The notes beneath the pieces were generated by a model, which saw nothing but the letters and a program-made list of their open reading frames with translations, did no database searches and was not told the origin of the DNA. The position numbers and the translations under genes were made by a program. A DNA stretch of 64,000 nt from Hymenobacter sp. ISL-91 (GTDB lineage Bacteria > Bacteroidota > Bacteroidia > Cytophagales > Hymenobacteraceae), in NCBI RefSeq assembly GCF_018613725.1, contig NZ_JAGGPS010000009.1, positions 147,565 through 211,564 on the forward strand, written 5' to 3'. Shown one piece after another: positions 1 to 8,547 of the stretch; position 1 is the stretch's first letter; every line of letters starts with the position of its first letter.

Positions 1-1195
1 CGGGACGGCCGCCGATTTTGCCGCGCAGGCCGCTGAAACGTTTGGGGTCGAACTCGGGCGCTTCGCCCAGGCCCAGGCCCTCGGTGATGCTTTGCTTCTC
101 GACTTCGCGCTCAATGAGCTGCTCAATTTTGAGCACCCGGTCCTGGTCCTGGTCGGCAATGAAGGTAATGGCCGTGCCTTTGGTGGCGGCGCGGGCCGTG
201 CGCCCGATGCGGTGTACGTAGTCCTCGGCGGCGCGCGGAATATCGTAGTTCACCACGTGGCTCAACGAGTCGATGTCGATGCCGCGGCTGAGCACGTCGG
301 TGGCCACCAGAATCGGGAACTGCTTGTTCTTGAACTCGCGCATAATCTGCTCGCGCTCTTCCTGGGTGCGGTCGGAGCTGATGCCCTGGGCCACGTAGCC
401 CAGCTTGTTGATGGCCCGCACGATGCCACTGACGGCCGCTTTCTGGCTCGTGAACAGCACCATGCTATGCACCTCCTGGGTTTTGAGCAGGTGTTCGAGC
501 AGGTAGATTTTCTGGCGGTCGAAGGCCATATAGAACTGCTGGTCGATGCCGGCGGCGGGCTTGCTTACGGCCAGCCGGATTTCCTCGGGCTCCTGCAGCA
601 GCTGCTTCGAGAAGTCGCGGATTTTAGTGGGCATGGTGGCCGAGAACAGCAGCGTCTGGCGCACCTTGGGCAGCTGCCGCACGATGTTGAGGATGTCATC
701 GGAAAAGCCCATGTCCATCATCTTGTCGGCCTCGTCGAGCACCAGGTATTTCAGGTCCTCAAACTTCACATAGCCCATTTGCATGTGGGCAATCAGGCGG
801 CCGGGCGTGGCCACAATAATGTCGGCCCCCGAGGTGAGGGCGCGCTTCTGCTGCTCCCAGCCCTCGCTTTTGCCGCCGCCGTAAATGGCAATCGAGCTGG
901 CTTCCACGAAGTAGCCGAAGCCCGTTACCTGCTCGTCAATCTGGGTGGCCAGCTCGCGGGTAGGCACCAGCACCAGCGTGGATGTGGTGCCGTGTTTGGC
1001 GTGCGAAATCTTGTCGAGCAGCGGCAGCAGGTAGGCGGCGGTTTTGCCGGTGCCTGTCTGGGCGCAGGCAATCAGGTCTTTGCCGTCGAGGATTTTGGGG
1101 ATGGCCTGCTCCTGGATGGGGGTGGCCTGCTGGTAGTTCATGGCGTCGATGCCGGCCAGCAAATCGTCGTGGAGGTTGAATTCGGAAAACGTCAA
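1..1195 (-). CDS. DEAD-box ATP-dependent RNA helicase (RhlE-like), 3' end beyond window
   Basis: ATP-dependent RNA unwinding protein, probably cytoplasmic and acting in ribosome assembly, RNA decay or cold adaptation. The minus strand stays open from about 1195 through base 1, so the C-terminus is missing. All core motifs are visible: Q motif ATPIQEQAIP (residues 24-33), Walker A AQTGTGKT (45-52), PTRELA (79-84), DEAD (155-158), SAT (186-188), and a late HRIGRTAR. The last visible residues are a basic Gly/Arg tail. The start is taken as TTG at 1195-1193, because an in-frame TGA lies two codons upstream and the first ATG falls inside the Q-motif region; the protein then begins MTFSEFNL, typical of the family. 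A TATCTTTG box lies 78 nt upstream. The family assignment is firm; the exact RNA target is unknown. Confidence 0.93.
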   Translation of the reverse strand, partial: MTFSEFNLHDDLLAGIDAMNYQQATPIQEQAIPKILDGKDLIACAQTGTGKTAAYLLPLLDKISHAKHGTTSTLVLVPTRELATQIDEQVTGFGYFVEASSIAIYGGGKSEGWEQQKRALTSGADIIVATPGRLIAHMQMGYVKFEDLKYLVLDEADKMMDMGFSDDILNIVRQLPKVRQTLLFSATMPTKIRDFSKQLLQEPEEIRLAVSKPAAGIDQQFYMAFDRQKIYLLEHLLKTQEVHSMVLFTSQKAAVSGIVRAINKLGYVAQGISSDRTQEEREQIMREFKNKQFPILVATDVLSRGIDIDSLSHVVNYDIPRAAEDYVHRIGRTARAATKGTAITFIADQDQDRVLKIEQLIEREVEKQSITEGLGLGEAPEFDPKRFSGLRGKIGGRP

Positions 1196-1273
1196 GGTTC
1201 AGCTTGAAATAGAGGATGAATAAAGGCTGACCTGTCGTTTCCCGGCCAGCAAACCGCTTGTGTACTCTGCCAA

Positions 1274-1281
1274 CAAAGATA
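1274..1281 (-). promoter_or_regulatory. -7 promoter box (TATCTTTG) for the helicase gene
   Basis: Read on the minus strand this is TATCTTTG, a perfect match to the Bacteroidota -7 consensus TAnnTTTG. It lies in the only spacer upstream of the helicase start. No clear TTTG -33 element is seen, so the call rests on the -7 match and position. Confidence 0.5.
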
Positions 1282-1372
1282 CGGCAGGAAAGATGGACTG
1301 AAATATTCCCCCTTCCAGCTTCCGGCCCGCTAAAAGCTGCGGCCGCTGCCGTAGTAGCCCGGCGCTTCGGCC

Positions 1373-2392
1373 CTACAGGGAGTCGTGCGTCAGAACCTCC
1401 AGCTGCCAGCGGAGCTGCTCGGGGCCTACCGGGAAGGGTTGGCCATGGCGGATGGTCTGGTACACGGCCTCGAACAAGCCAAGGTAGTTGCCAGTCGGGG
1501 CCGCTAGCCGTTCGGTACTGAACTGGCCCGGCTCGGTGGCCAGCGTGAGTATGCCTTCGGCCCCGGCGGGCTCGTGGCCATAGCTGGCGGCAATAAGGGG
1601 GAGGCCGGCTACCAACTGGCTTTCCTGCACGTCGGCACGGTTTTTTTGGAACGAGCCGGCGGTGCCGTGCAACACGTAAGCCGGGCCTGGCGCGGCCGTC
1701 AGCAGTGAGCCGGCCACGAATACGTGCAGGCCCCTGGGGTACTCCAGGTGGGCGTGGAAGTAGTCATCGACCTGCGAGCCGGGACGGTGGCTGGCGCGGC
1801 TGAGGCGGTGGCGCAGGGGCCGGCCGAACAGGCACAGGGCCTGATCGAGTACGTGGGGACCGAGGTCGAAGCTGAGGCCGCTGCCGGGGGCGGTGGAGTC
1901 TTCTTTGAACTGCTTGGGGTTGAGGGCCAGCTTGTACCTGTCGAAGCGGAAATGCACCTCTGTGAGCCGGCCCAGCCGGCCGCTTTCCACTACTTGGCGC
2001 ACCAGCTGAAAGTCGGAATCCCAGCGGCGGTTCTGGTAGGCCAGCAGGTGTCGTTGCTGCTGCCGGGCCAGCGTCAGCAGTTCGTCCAGTTCGGCCACGG
2101 TGGTGGCCACCGGCTTTTCGATGAGCACGTGCTTACCTGCCAACAAGGCCTGCCGGGCCAGCGCGAAGTGCGTGTCGTTGGGCGTGTTCACCACCACCAA
2201 CTCCAGCGCCTCATCGGCCAGCAGTTCGGCCACCGTATCGTAGCTGATAATATCCGGGTACGTTTCGGCGGCGGTTTTGCGGCTGCGCTCCACCACGGCT
2301 TGCAGCGTAAAGTGGGGGCTGGCCTGCAGAAAGGGCGCGTGGAATACGCGGCCCGACATACCGTAGGCCAGCAAGCCGGTTGAAATGGGCAT
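1373..2392 (-). CDS. Gfo/Idh/MocA family NAD(P)-dependent oxidoreductase
   Basis: 339-aa sugar- or cyclitol-type dehydrogenase, the usual length for the family. The N-terminal Rossmann fold starts with GLLAYGMSGRVFHAPFL. The family signature EKP is at residues 92-94 in HVLIEKPVATT; its Lys is a catalytic residue in characterised members. A C-terminal alpha/beta domain follows, with FDLGPHVLDQAL, where the His aligns with the usual substrate-binding position. The substrate cannot be read from sequence; relatives in E. coli (YdgJ/YhhX type) are similarly uncharacterised. It is divergent from the methyltransferase at 2587, separated by a long inverted repeat (2406-2545). Confidence 0.9.
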   Translation of the reverse strand: MPISTGLLAYGMSGRVFHAPFLQASPHFTLQAVVERSRKTAAETYPDIISYDTVAELLADEALELVVVNTPNDTHFALARQALLAGKHVLIEKPVATTVAELDELLTLARQQQRHLLAYQNRRWDSDFQLVRQVVESGRLGRLTEVHFRFDRYKLALNPKQFKEDSTAPGSGLSFDLGPHVLDQALCLFGRPLRHRLSRASHRPGSQVDDYFHAHLEYPRGLHVFVAGSLLTAAPGPAYVLHGTAGSFQKNRADVQESQLVAGLPLIAASYGHEPAGAEGILTLATEPGQFSTERLAAPTGNYLGLFEAVYQTIRHGQPFPVGPEQLRWQLEVLTHDSL

Positions 2393-2405
2393 ATTCTAGT
2401 TGTTC

Positions 2406-2545
2406 GTTGTCAGTTGTCAGTAAAGAACGTCATTCAGCGCAAAGCGAAGAATCTCGCCTGCTGACGTATTAACGGTTCGTTCAACAATTCCGAGTGAGAT
2501 TCTTCGCTTCGCCCTGAATGACGTTCTTTACTGACAACTGACAAC
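2406..2545. repeat. Nested intergenic inverted repeat (GTCAT-core family, copy 1)
   Basis: Two 50-nt arms (2406-2455 and 2496-2545) face each other across 40 nt of unrelated sequence. The outer parts are the word GTTGTCAGTTGTCAG and its complement, continuing on the right as further tandem AACTGACA units to about 2566. The inner part is the core GTCATTC...AAAGCGAAGAATCTC. It sits between two divergent genes, so it cannot serve only as a terminator. Confidence 0.9.
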
Positions 2546-2586
2546 TGACAACTGACAACTGACAACCAGCAACAAACAACCAGCCC

Positions 2587-3327
2587 ATGCTCGACCGTTT
2601 TTCCACTCAGGCTAAACTCTATGCCCGTTTCCGGATCAGCTACCCGCCGGAGCTGTATGCATGGCTGCTGCCGCAGGTGCCGGGCCGCGCCCATGCCTGG
2701 GACTGCGCCACCGGCAACGGGCAGGTGGCGGCCGTGCTGGCCGGGCACTTCGGGCAGATAGCGGCCACCGACATCAGCGCCGCCCAGCTGGCCGAGGCCC
2801 CGGCGCTGCCCAACGTGGCGTATCAGATCAGTCCGGCCGAAAACACGCCCTTTGCAGCCACGAGCTTCGATTTGGTAACCGTGGCCCAGGCACTGCACTG
2901 GCTGGAGCCCGCCGCTTTCCACCAGGAGGCGCGGCGGGTGCTACGGCCCGGTGGCGTGCTGGCCGAATGGGGCTACAAATTCTGCCATTCCGACAGCCCG
3001 GCGCTCAACGAGGCCCTCAATAGGTTTCACAACGAAACCGCGGGCCCCTACTGGGACACCAACCGCCAGCACATCAAGGAGGAATACGCCCGCATTCCGT
3101 TTCCGTTTGCCGACGTGCAGCACGCACGTTTCGAGGTGCGGCGGCAGTGGCGGGTGGCCGATATGCTGGGCTACCTGCGCTCCTGGTCGGCCACGGCCAA
3201 CTACGCCCGCCAGCACCACGGCGCCGATTTAGTAGCTTCGGTAGCCGACGAACTGACGGCCCTGTGGGGGCCGGACGAGCAGACCATTACGTTTCCGGTA
3301 TTCGGGCGGCTGGGCCACAAAGACTAA
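2587..3327 (+). CDS. Class I SAM-dependent methyltransferase
   Basis: 246-aa soluble protein with a Methyltransf_11-type fold. SAM-binding motif I is WDCATGNGQVAAVLAGHF (from about residue 38). The acidic residue after strand 2 is in ATDISAAQL, and the motif II/III region is SFDLVTVAQALHWLE and VLRPGGVLAEW. The N-terminus DRFSTQAKLYARFRISYPP is typical of small-molecule methyltransferases related to trans-aconitate methyltransferase, but the acceptor is unknown. The ATG at 2587 follows directly on the tandem-repeat spacer. It is probably monocistronic or co-transcribed with the small membrane protein 47 nt downstream. Confidence 0.88.
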   Translation: MLDRFSTQAKLYARFRISYPPELYAWLLPQVPGRAHAWDCATGNGQVAAVLAGHFGQIAATDISAAQLAEAPALPNVAYQISPAENTPFAATSFDLVTVAQALHWLEPAAFHQEARRVLRPGGVLAEWGYKFCHSDSPALNEALNRFHNETAGPYWDTNRQHIKEEYARIPFPFADVQHARFEVRRQWRVADMLGYLRSWSATANYARQHHGADLVASVADELTALWGPDEQTITFPVFGRLGHKD

Positions 3328-3374
3328 ACCGCACCGGAGCGCGTTACGCCCTCGTTTCCGGTAGTGTTTGCCCT

Positions 3375-3710
3375 ATGCTGTTTTCTGTTTATCCGCGTGT
3401 GCTGGCCCTATTTTACCGCAGCGTTCTGCCGCTCACGGGGCTGCTGTCGGCTATTATTGCGGGGGCCGATGGGGTTAGCGCCGGCCTGCTGGGCACGCCG
3501 TGGCCACCGCCGCTGAGCGCGGGGCTGGTGCTGCTGAAGCTGAGTACGTTTCCGCTGGCGGCCTACCTGCTTGGGCGGATGCGGCCCTATCAATACGGCT
3601 TCTACCGCAACCTGCATTTGGCCCCGTGGCAGCTCTGGGCCTTCGTGGCGGTGCTGGATACCGGGCTGTTTGGCGGCCTGATAGTGCTGCTCCACTTACT
3701 GTTCGCCTGA
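3375..3710 (+). CDS. Small membrane protein coupled to the ABC ATPase
   Basis: 111-aa protein with about three hydrophobic segments (VLALFYRSVLPLTGLLSAI, a middle segment ending in FPLAAYLLG, and a C-terminal LWAFVAVLDTGLFGGLIVLL). I do not recognise a family. Its stop TGA (3708-3710) shares its last base with the ATG of the ABC ATPase gene at 3710, a classic translational-coupling overlap. The inferred role is a membrane partner or accessory for that ATPase, but it is much smaller than a standard ABC permease. The ATG at 3375 was chosen because the frame upstream is the shadow of the methyltransferase. Confidence 0.75.
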   Translation: MLFSVYPRVLALFYRSVLPLTGLLSAIIAGADGVSAGLLGTPWPPPLSAGLVLLKLSTFPLAAYLLGRMRPYQYGFYRNLHLAPWQLWAFVAVLDTGLFGGLIVLLHLLFA

Positions 3711-4399
3711 TGCCAACGCCTGATTTTGCGCCTTCTGCCGGCCCGCCCCATGTGCTCGAAGCCGACGGCATCCAGCTTCGGTTTGGTAACCGCGTGCTGC
3801 TGTCGGATGTGTATTTGCGGGTGGATACGGGCCAGATCGTGGGCCTGCTGGGGCGCAACGGCTGCGGCAAGTCCACGCTGCTGCAAACCGTGTTCGGGGC
3901 CCGGTCGGTGGCCGATGCCTCGGTGCGCCTGAACGGGCGGCGGGTGGTGCCGGCCTACCGCCGGCCGGGCCTGCTCAACTACCTGCCCCAGGCGCCGCTG
4001 TTGCCGCCCGGGCTCACGGTGGCCGCCGCCGCCCGGCTGCTCGGGGTAGATGCCACCGCCGCCCTGCACGACTTCCCGGAGCTCCTGACGCAGCTAAACC
4101 AGCCGGCCGGAAGCCTGTCGGGCGGCACCGCGCGGCTCGTGGAGGTGCTGCTGTTACTGCACGCCGACACTCACTTCACGCTCCTCGACGAACCCTTTAC
4201 CGGCGTAATGCCCGTGCACACCGAAGCTCTGGCCGACACAATGCGCCGCGTAAAGTCGCGTAAGGGGCTGCTGCTCACCGACCACCGCTACGAGGAAGTG
4301 CTGGCCCTCTGCGACGCCGTATACCTGCTGCACGACGGCCGCCTGGAACTGCTGGGCGACACGGAAACCGGCTTGCGCGACCGGGGATATTTGCGGTAG
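3710..4399 (+). CDS. ABC transporter ATP-binding protein
   Basis: 229-aa single ATPase domain. Walker A is GRNGCGKST, the signature motif is SLSGGTARLVEV, Walker B is FTLLDEPF, and the H-loop is LLTDHRY. Two features differ from the textbook domain: the signature reads LSGGT rather than LSGGQ, and the segment between Walker B and the H-loop is short, giving a compact protein. It starts inside the stop codon of the upstream 3-TM protein, so the two are surely made together. No standard permease gene is adjacent. Substrate and direction are unknown; export of a small molecule or lipid is possible. Confidence 0.88.
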   Translation: MPTPDFAPSAGPPHVLEADGIQLRFGNRVLLSDVYLRVDTGQIVGLLGRNGCGKSTLLQTVFGARSVADASVRLNGRRVVPAYRRPGLLNYLPQAPLLPPGLTVAAAARLLGVDATAALHDFPELLTQLNQPAGSLSGGTARLVEVLLLLHADTHFTLLDEPFTGVMPVHTEALADTMRRVKSRKGLLLTDHRYEEVLALCDAVYLLHDGRLELLGDTETGLRDRGYLR

Positions 4400-4445
4400 G
4401 AAGTGAACGAGAGGTGGAAAGTGAAGAGGCCTGATAAAAATGAAC

Positions 4446-4544
4446 GTCATTCTGAGCAAAGCGAAGAATCTCGCGTGCTGGCATTAGGATGCTAAAAGGG
4501 CAGTTACTTTGGCACGCGAGATTCTTCGCGCTGCTCAGAATGAC
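4446..4544. repeat. Intergenic inverted repeat (GTCAT-core family, copy 2)
   Basis: Arms 4446-4478 and 4512-4544 (33 nt each) are nearly perfect complements around a 33-nt centre. The core is GTCATTCTGAGC then GAAGAATCTCGCG. It lies between two co-directional genes. A tandem TCTCACTTC run (about 4576-4605) follows on the right, with a weaker AAGTGA-rich counterpart on the left (4400-4430). Confidence 0.9.
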
Positions 4545-4607
4545 AGTGCTTTCTCATTCAGAATCCCGTACCGTTTCTCACTTCTCACTTCTCACTTCTC
4601 ACTTCTG

Positions 4608-5726
4608 ATGACAGAACTTCCCCTCTATGGATTGCGCGTGCTGGAACTGGCTTCCGTGCTGGCCGGGCCGCAGGTGGGCCAGTTTCTGGCCGAGCTGGGG
4701 GCCGAGGTACTGAAAATCGAAGCCCCGGCCGGCGACGTAACCCGCTCCTGGCGCACGGCCGCCGAAAGACCCGACGCGCCGGTTTCGGCCTATTTCAGCG
4801 CCGCCAACTGGGGTAAAACCAGCCGCGTGCTCGACCTGACTACCGCTGCCGGCCAGGCCGAACTGCACGCCCTGGCCGCCACCGCCGACATCGTGCTGGC
4901 CTCCTACAAGCCCGGCGACGCCGATAAGCTCGGCGCCGATTACGCCACGCTTTCGGTCCTGAATCCGCGGCTGCTGTACGGCGCCATCACCGGCTACGGC
5001 CCCGCCCACTCCCGGGCCGGCTACGACGCCGTGCTTCAGGCCGAAACGGGCTTTATGCACTTGAATGCTGCCGGCCCCGGCCAGCCACCCCAGAAAATGC
5101 CGGTGGCCCTTATCGACCTGCTCACGGCCCATCAGCTCAAGGAAGCCCTGCTGCTGGCGCTGTACCGGCGCGAGCGAACCGGCCGCGGCGCCCTGCTCGA
5201 AGTGTCGCTGCACGACAGCGCCCTGGCCTCGCTGGCCAACCAGGCCGCCACCTGGCTGGTAACTGGCCACGAGCCGCAGCCGCTGGGCTCGGGCCACCCC
5301 AGCATCGTGCCCTATGGCACCGTGTACCGGGCCGCCGACGGCACGCAGTTGCTGCTGGCCGTGGGCTCCGACGGGCAGTTCCGCCAGCTTTGCGCCGTGC
5401 TGGCCCGGCCGGCCTGGGCCGCCGACAGCCGCTTCAGCCGAAACCCCAACCGCGTGGCCCACCGTCACGATTTGGAGCAGCTGCTGGCCCAACGCATAGC
5501 CGAGGTAAGCGGCACGGAGCTGCTCACGGAGCTGGAAAAGCGCGCCGTGCCAGCCGGGGCCGTGCGTACGGTGGGGGAGGCGCTTAACCAATCTGCGGCC
5601 CGCTCTATGCTGCTGCCGCCCACAGCCGGTTTCCCGCACCCAGGCCTGCGTACAGTGGCTTTTCGGAGCAGCGCCTGGCCCGTAACGGATGCGCTGCCAA
5701 GGCCACCCATTTTAGGCAGCAGGTAA
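4608..5726 (+). CDS. CaiB/BaiF (class III) CoA-transferase family protein
   Basis: 372-aa protein of the formyl-CoA/crotonobetaine CoA-transferase family, which moves CoA between carboxylic acids through an aspartyl-CoA intermediate. The N-terminus GLRVLELASVLAGPQVGQFLAELGAEVLKIE is diagnostic (split here by position: about residues 8-38). NWGK is at 67-70. The candidate catalytic Asp is D140 in GYDAVLQAETG. The ATG at 4608 is preferred, since the upstream in-frame sequence is intergenic repeat. Slightly shorter than many homologues (380-410 aa). The substrate is unknown; no neighbouring catabolic genes help. Confidence 0.88.
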   Translation: MTELPLYGLRVLELASVLAGPQVGQFLAELGAEVLKIEAPAGDVTRSWRTAAERPDAPVSAYFSAANWGKTSRVLDLTTAAGQAELHALAATADIVLASYKPGDADKLGADYATLSVLNPRLLYGAITGYGPAHSRAGYDAVLQAETGFMHLNAAGPGQPPQKMPVALIDLLTAHQLKEALLLALYRRERTGRGALLEVSLHDSALASLANQAATWLVTGHEPQPLGSGHPSIVPYGTVYRAADGTQLLLAVGSDGQFRQLCAVLARPAWAADSRFSRNPNRVAHRHDLEQLLAQRIAEVSGTELLTELEKRAVPAGAVRTVGEALNQSAARSMLLPPTAGFPHPGLRTVAFRSSAWPVTDALPRPPILGSR

Positions 5727-5857
5727 ATCATAGGCCACCGTTTTGTGAACGGAATGGCCGGTTGGCTGTACCAAGAAGCGTGGATTTCCCGTAAGTAGAG
5801 CATCTCTACCTGATTTTCATCCGCGCTTTCAGTCGCGCCTCCACTTTTCTCTGTTGC

Positions 5858-6715
5858 ATGGACGACGAAATTTCCCGCCCCGCCAAGCTCACCCGTTCCC
5901 CGGGCCCCCCACCCACCAGCGCCCGCAAGCCCATCCGTACAACGGCCGATGCCAGCTTGGCCGGCGCACCCAACACCAACGGCAATGAGCCCCAGGCCCC
6001 CGGCGACCCGGCTGCCGCCCCCGCCGACCGTCTCAACCAGATTTTTGAGGGGCTGCGGCAAAAATCCTCGGCCAAGCAGGCCATCTACCGTCAGACGCAA
6101 TCAACCTTTGAGCTGCTGCGGCATGCCTCGCAGCTGCTGGTAGAGGAGCTCAGCAGCAAGGTGGCGGCCGTCGATGCGTCGGTGATGATCGAGTACCGGC
6201 CGGTTAATGAGATGGAGTTTCATATCCGCTTCAGCGGCGATTTGCTGGTGTTTGTGCTGCACTCCAACATCGTTACTTTTCCCGACGACTACGGCCCCAT
6301 GCCCACTAAATACGTGGAGGAGGACTTCCGGCGACGGTTTTTTGGCCATATCATGGCCTACAACTTTATGGCCGACAGCATCAAGTACCAGCGCCTCAAC
6401 GACCCCGGTTACCTGGTAGGCCGCCTGCTCATCAACATCGACCAGCATTATTACCTCGAAGGGGTGCAGCAGCTCGAACTACCCGACAACGACATGTCGG
6501 ACAATAGGGTGACCGAAGACGCACTGCGCCTGTTCGTGGAAAGCGCCATGATTGCGGCCGTCAACAACGACCTCATTGCTCCGCCCATGACCGATATCCA
6601 GAAAATCACCGTCAAGCAGAAGCTGGAAAACCAGCAGGTGAGCCGGGGCAGCAAAGTCGGCTTCAGCTTCAGCAACCAGCAAAAACCCCATAACATCGAC
6701 GGGCTGCAGTACTGA
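5858..6715 (+). CDS. Conserved hypothetical protein with disordered N-terminus
   Basis: 285-aa cytoplasmic protein with no signal peptide or membrane segment. Residues 1-70 are rich in Pro, Ala, Thr and Asp and probably disordered. Residues 72-265 form a folded region rich in aromatic residues (for example MEFHIRFSGDLLVFVLHSN and RRRFFGHIMAYNFM), and the C-terminus is polar. I recognise no catalytic motif and give no function. The ATG at 5858 is the first in a well-coded frame, and the 131-nt upstream spacer shows no strong -7 box. Convergent with trpS, only 40 nt away. Confidence 0.8.
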   Translation: MDDEISRPAKLTRSPGPPPTSARKPIRTTADASLAGAPNTNGNEPQAPGDPAAAPADRLNQIFEGLRQKSSAKQAIYRQTQSTFELLRHASQLLVEELSSKVAAVDASVMIEYRPVNEMEFHIRFSGDLLVFVLHSNIVTFPDDYGPMPTKYVEEDFRRRFFGHIMAYNFMADSIKYQRLNDPGYLVGRLLINIDQHYYLEGVQQLELPDNDMSDNRVTEDALRLFVESAMIAAVNNDLIAPPMTDIQKITVKQKLENQQVSRGSKVGFSFSNQQKPHNIDGLQY

Positions 6716-6755
6716 TTCCGCTGGCAGGCGACCAGGGCAACAGGCCGCTTGTTGG

Positions 6756-7733
6756 CTACCGCGCCGAATAGCCCACTTTCTCGCGCACTTTGTTTAGCAC
6801 GACCGAGCCGTAAGCCTGGGCTTTACGCGCCCCTTCAGCCAGTTTTTTATCTACTTCGGGCAGGTTCTGGCTGTAGAAGGTAAACTGCTCGCGCTCCTGA
6901 GCGAAGCGGGTGCGGATGGCCTCAAATAGCGCCTGTTTGGCATGGCCGTAGCCGTAACCGCCGTTGAGGTAGTTCTGGCGCATTTCGGCTACTTGGTCGG
7001 CGCTGGCTACCAACGAGAACAGCTTGAAGGTGGTGTCGGTGTCGGGGTTTTTGGGTGCTTCGAGCGGGGTGCTGTCCGAAACAATGGTTTTGATGGTTTT
7101 GAGCAGCGTTTTGTCATCCACGAAAATGTCAATGGTGTTGCCATAGCTCTTGCTCATCTTCTGGCCATCTACGCCGGGCACCAGCATCACCTGCTCATCT
7201 ACGCGCGGGCGGGGCAGCACCAGGGTTTCGCCGTAGCGGTTGTTGAAGGCCTGGGCCATGTCGCGGGCAATTTCGAGGTGCTGCACCTGGTCTTTGCCCA
7301 CCGGCACGATGTCGGCATCGTAGAGCAGGATGTCGGCGGCCATGAGCACGGGGTAGGTGAATAGGCCCGCATTCACGTCGCTCAGCCGGTCGCTTTTGTC
7401 CTTGAAGCTGTGCGCGTTGGCCAGCATCGGGTAAGGCGTGAAGCAGCTTAGGTACCAGGTCAGCTCCGTTACCTGCGGCACATCCGACTGCCGGTAGAAC
7501 AGGTTTTTATCGGTATCAAAACCGCAGGCCAGCCAGGCGGCGGCCACGGCGTAGGTGTTCTGGCGCAACAATGCCGCGTCGCGCACCGTAGTCAGCGAGT
7601 GCAGGTCGGCAATGAAGTACAGCGAGTCGTTGGCCGGGTTTTTCGACAGCTCAACGGCAGGCAGAATGGCGCCGAGCAGGTTGCCTAGGTGCGGGCGGCC
7701 GGTGCTCTGGATGCCGGTAAGGATGCGGGACAT
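6756..7733 (-). CDS. trpS: Tryptophanyl-tRNA synthetase
   Basis: Charges tRNA-Trp with tryptophan in the cytoplasm. 325 aa, the normal length for the bacterial enzyme. The class I HIGH-type motif is PHLGN (residues 14-18, after GIQSTGR), and the KMSKS loop is at 192-196 (GQKMSKSYGN). The conserved DADIVPVGKDQVQHLEIARD segment, which binds tryptophan and the dimer partner, is also present. The start is the only ATG before the GIQSTG motif. The upstream spacer (7734-7888) carries a GTTAGCTGTTAGC tandem word and nothing else I recognise. Confidence 0.97.
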   Translation of the reverse strand: MSRILTGIQSTGRPHLGNLLGAILPAVELSKNPANDSLYFIADLHSLTTVRDAALLRQNTYAVAAAWLACGFDTDKNLFYRQSDVPQVTELTWYLSCFTPYPMLANAHSFKDKSDRLSDVNAGLFTYPVLMAADILLYDADIVPVGKDQVQHLEIARDMAQAFNNRYGETLVLPRPRVDEQVMLVPGVDGQKMSKSYGNTIDIFVDDKTLLKTIKTIVSDSTPLEAPKNPDTDTTFKLFSLVASADQVAEMRQNYLNGGYGYGHAKQALFEAIRTRFAQEREQFTFYSQNLPEVDKKLAEGARKAQAYGSVVLNKVREKVGYSAR

Positions 7734-7888
7734 AGGGTTTTAAGCTAGTAGCCAGCAGCTGTTAGCTGTTAGCTTGATGTTGTACGTAAGTATGGTTGCA
7801 GAATATGGTGCCTGCACCGTCCATTATTCGAGTTGCCCAGCAGTTGGTTCGGGCGTCAATGGGCGGTGGCGGCCGGGTAGGTCTACCT

Positions 7889-8536
7889 TTAGTCCAAATC
7901 TATTGGCTTTGCGAGAGGGCCATCGAAGGGTTGCCCAGTGTTGATAGCCTTAACAAAGAAAGCGAGGTTGTCGATGGATACTTTCTTATCAGCCAATAGT
8001 TGTTGCAAGTCCGGGCGGGTGGTAACATAGGGAGCCAGCGCTTCGCGAAACTTTTTACCCGCGCCCAAGTGCTTGCCTATGCCCGAAGAAGCATCGTAAG
8101 GAATGGTCAGCGGCCGCTCCTCTACTCCGGTTCGGGCAAGCAATAGAGTAGGAATGTAGCCCCCGTCATAGCGCATCAGGCAAAAGGTACCGCTGTCGAG
8201 GAGCTGCACGAAAACGGGTCTTTTTATTTCCAGGTAGCCAAACGTGTTTTTGATGCTAAAATCCTGGAGAGCAATGAACCGCTGTTTGGCCGTGCGTACG
8301 TAGTACACCTCTTCGGGCTTCCATTTACTGACCTCACCCCGCTCGTCTTTGGCAACCAACTGACTTGCGAAAACCTTAAGCCTGGCCGGGTACTGCTTGA
8401 TTCGGTTGTCCGTGAGAATGTAATATCCTAGGTCACCAGGGCCAATAACAACCGTATTATCATCTATTTGTGCCCGCGCTTCTGTTATCAATCCACTGAT
8501 TAGAAGAATGGAAGCCAGTAAAAAAATACGCATCAT
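7889..8536 (-). CDS. Secreted hypothetical protein
   Basis: 215-aa protein with a cleavable signal peptide (MMRIFLLASILLISGL, probably cut after ARA near residue 22). The mature part is mixed alpha/beta with no motif I recognise. It looks like a lineage-specific periplasmic or surface protein. Two adjacent ATG codons (8536 and 8533) could both start it. It ends 11 nt before the start of the queuosine-precursor transporter's stop region, so both genes run in the same direction and may share a transcript. Base composition is visibly less GC-rich than the flanking genes. Confidence 0.75.
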   Translation of the reverse strand: MMRIFLLASILLISGLITEARAQIDDNTVVIGPGDLGYYILTDNRIKQYPARLKVFASQLVAKDERGEVSKWKPEEVYYVRTAKQRFIALQDFSIKNTFGYLEIKRPVFVQLLDSGTFCLMRYDGGYIPTLLLARTGVEERPLTIPYDASSGIGKHLGAGKKFREALAPYVTTRPDLQQLLADKKVSIDNLAFFVKAINTGQPFDGPLAKPIDLD

Positions 8537-8547
8537 ACTAAAGGAAT

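Noticed and set aside
92..1207. 371-aa plus-strand frame
   Set aside because: Antisense shadow of the DEAD-box helicase, whose motifs are clear on the minus strand.
2401..2580. Palindromes as ordinary intrinsic terminators only
   Set aside because: Several lie between divergent genes (2406-2545, 17930-18042), have 30-100 nt centres and no T run.
2434..2922. 162-aa minus-strand frame
   Set aside because: Crosses the intergenic palindrome and lies opposite the methyltransferase gene; no motif.
4509..4607. Extended N-terminus for the CaiB gene
   Set aside because: This part is the right arm of the inverted repeat and the TCTCACTTC tandem; the family N-terminus begins at 4608.
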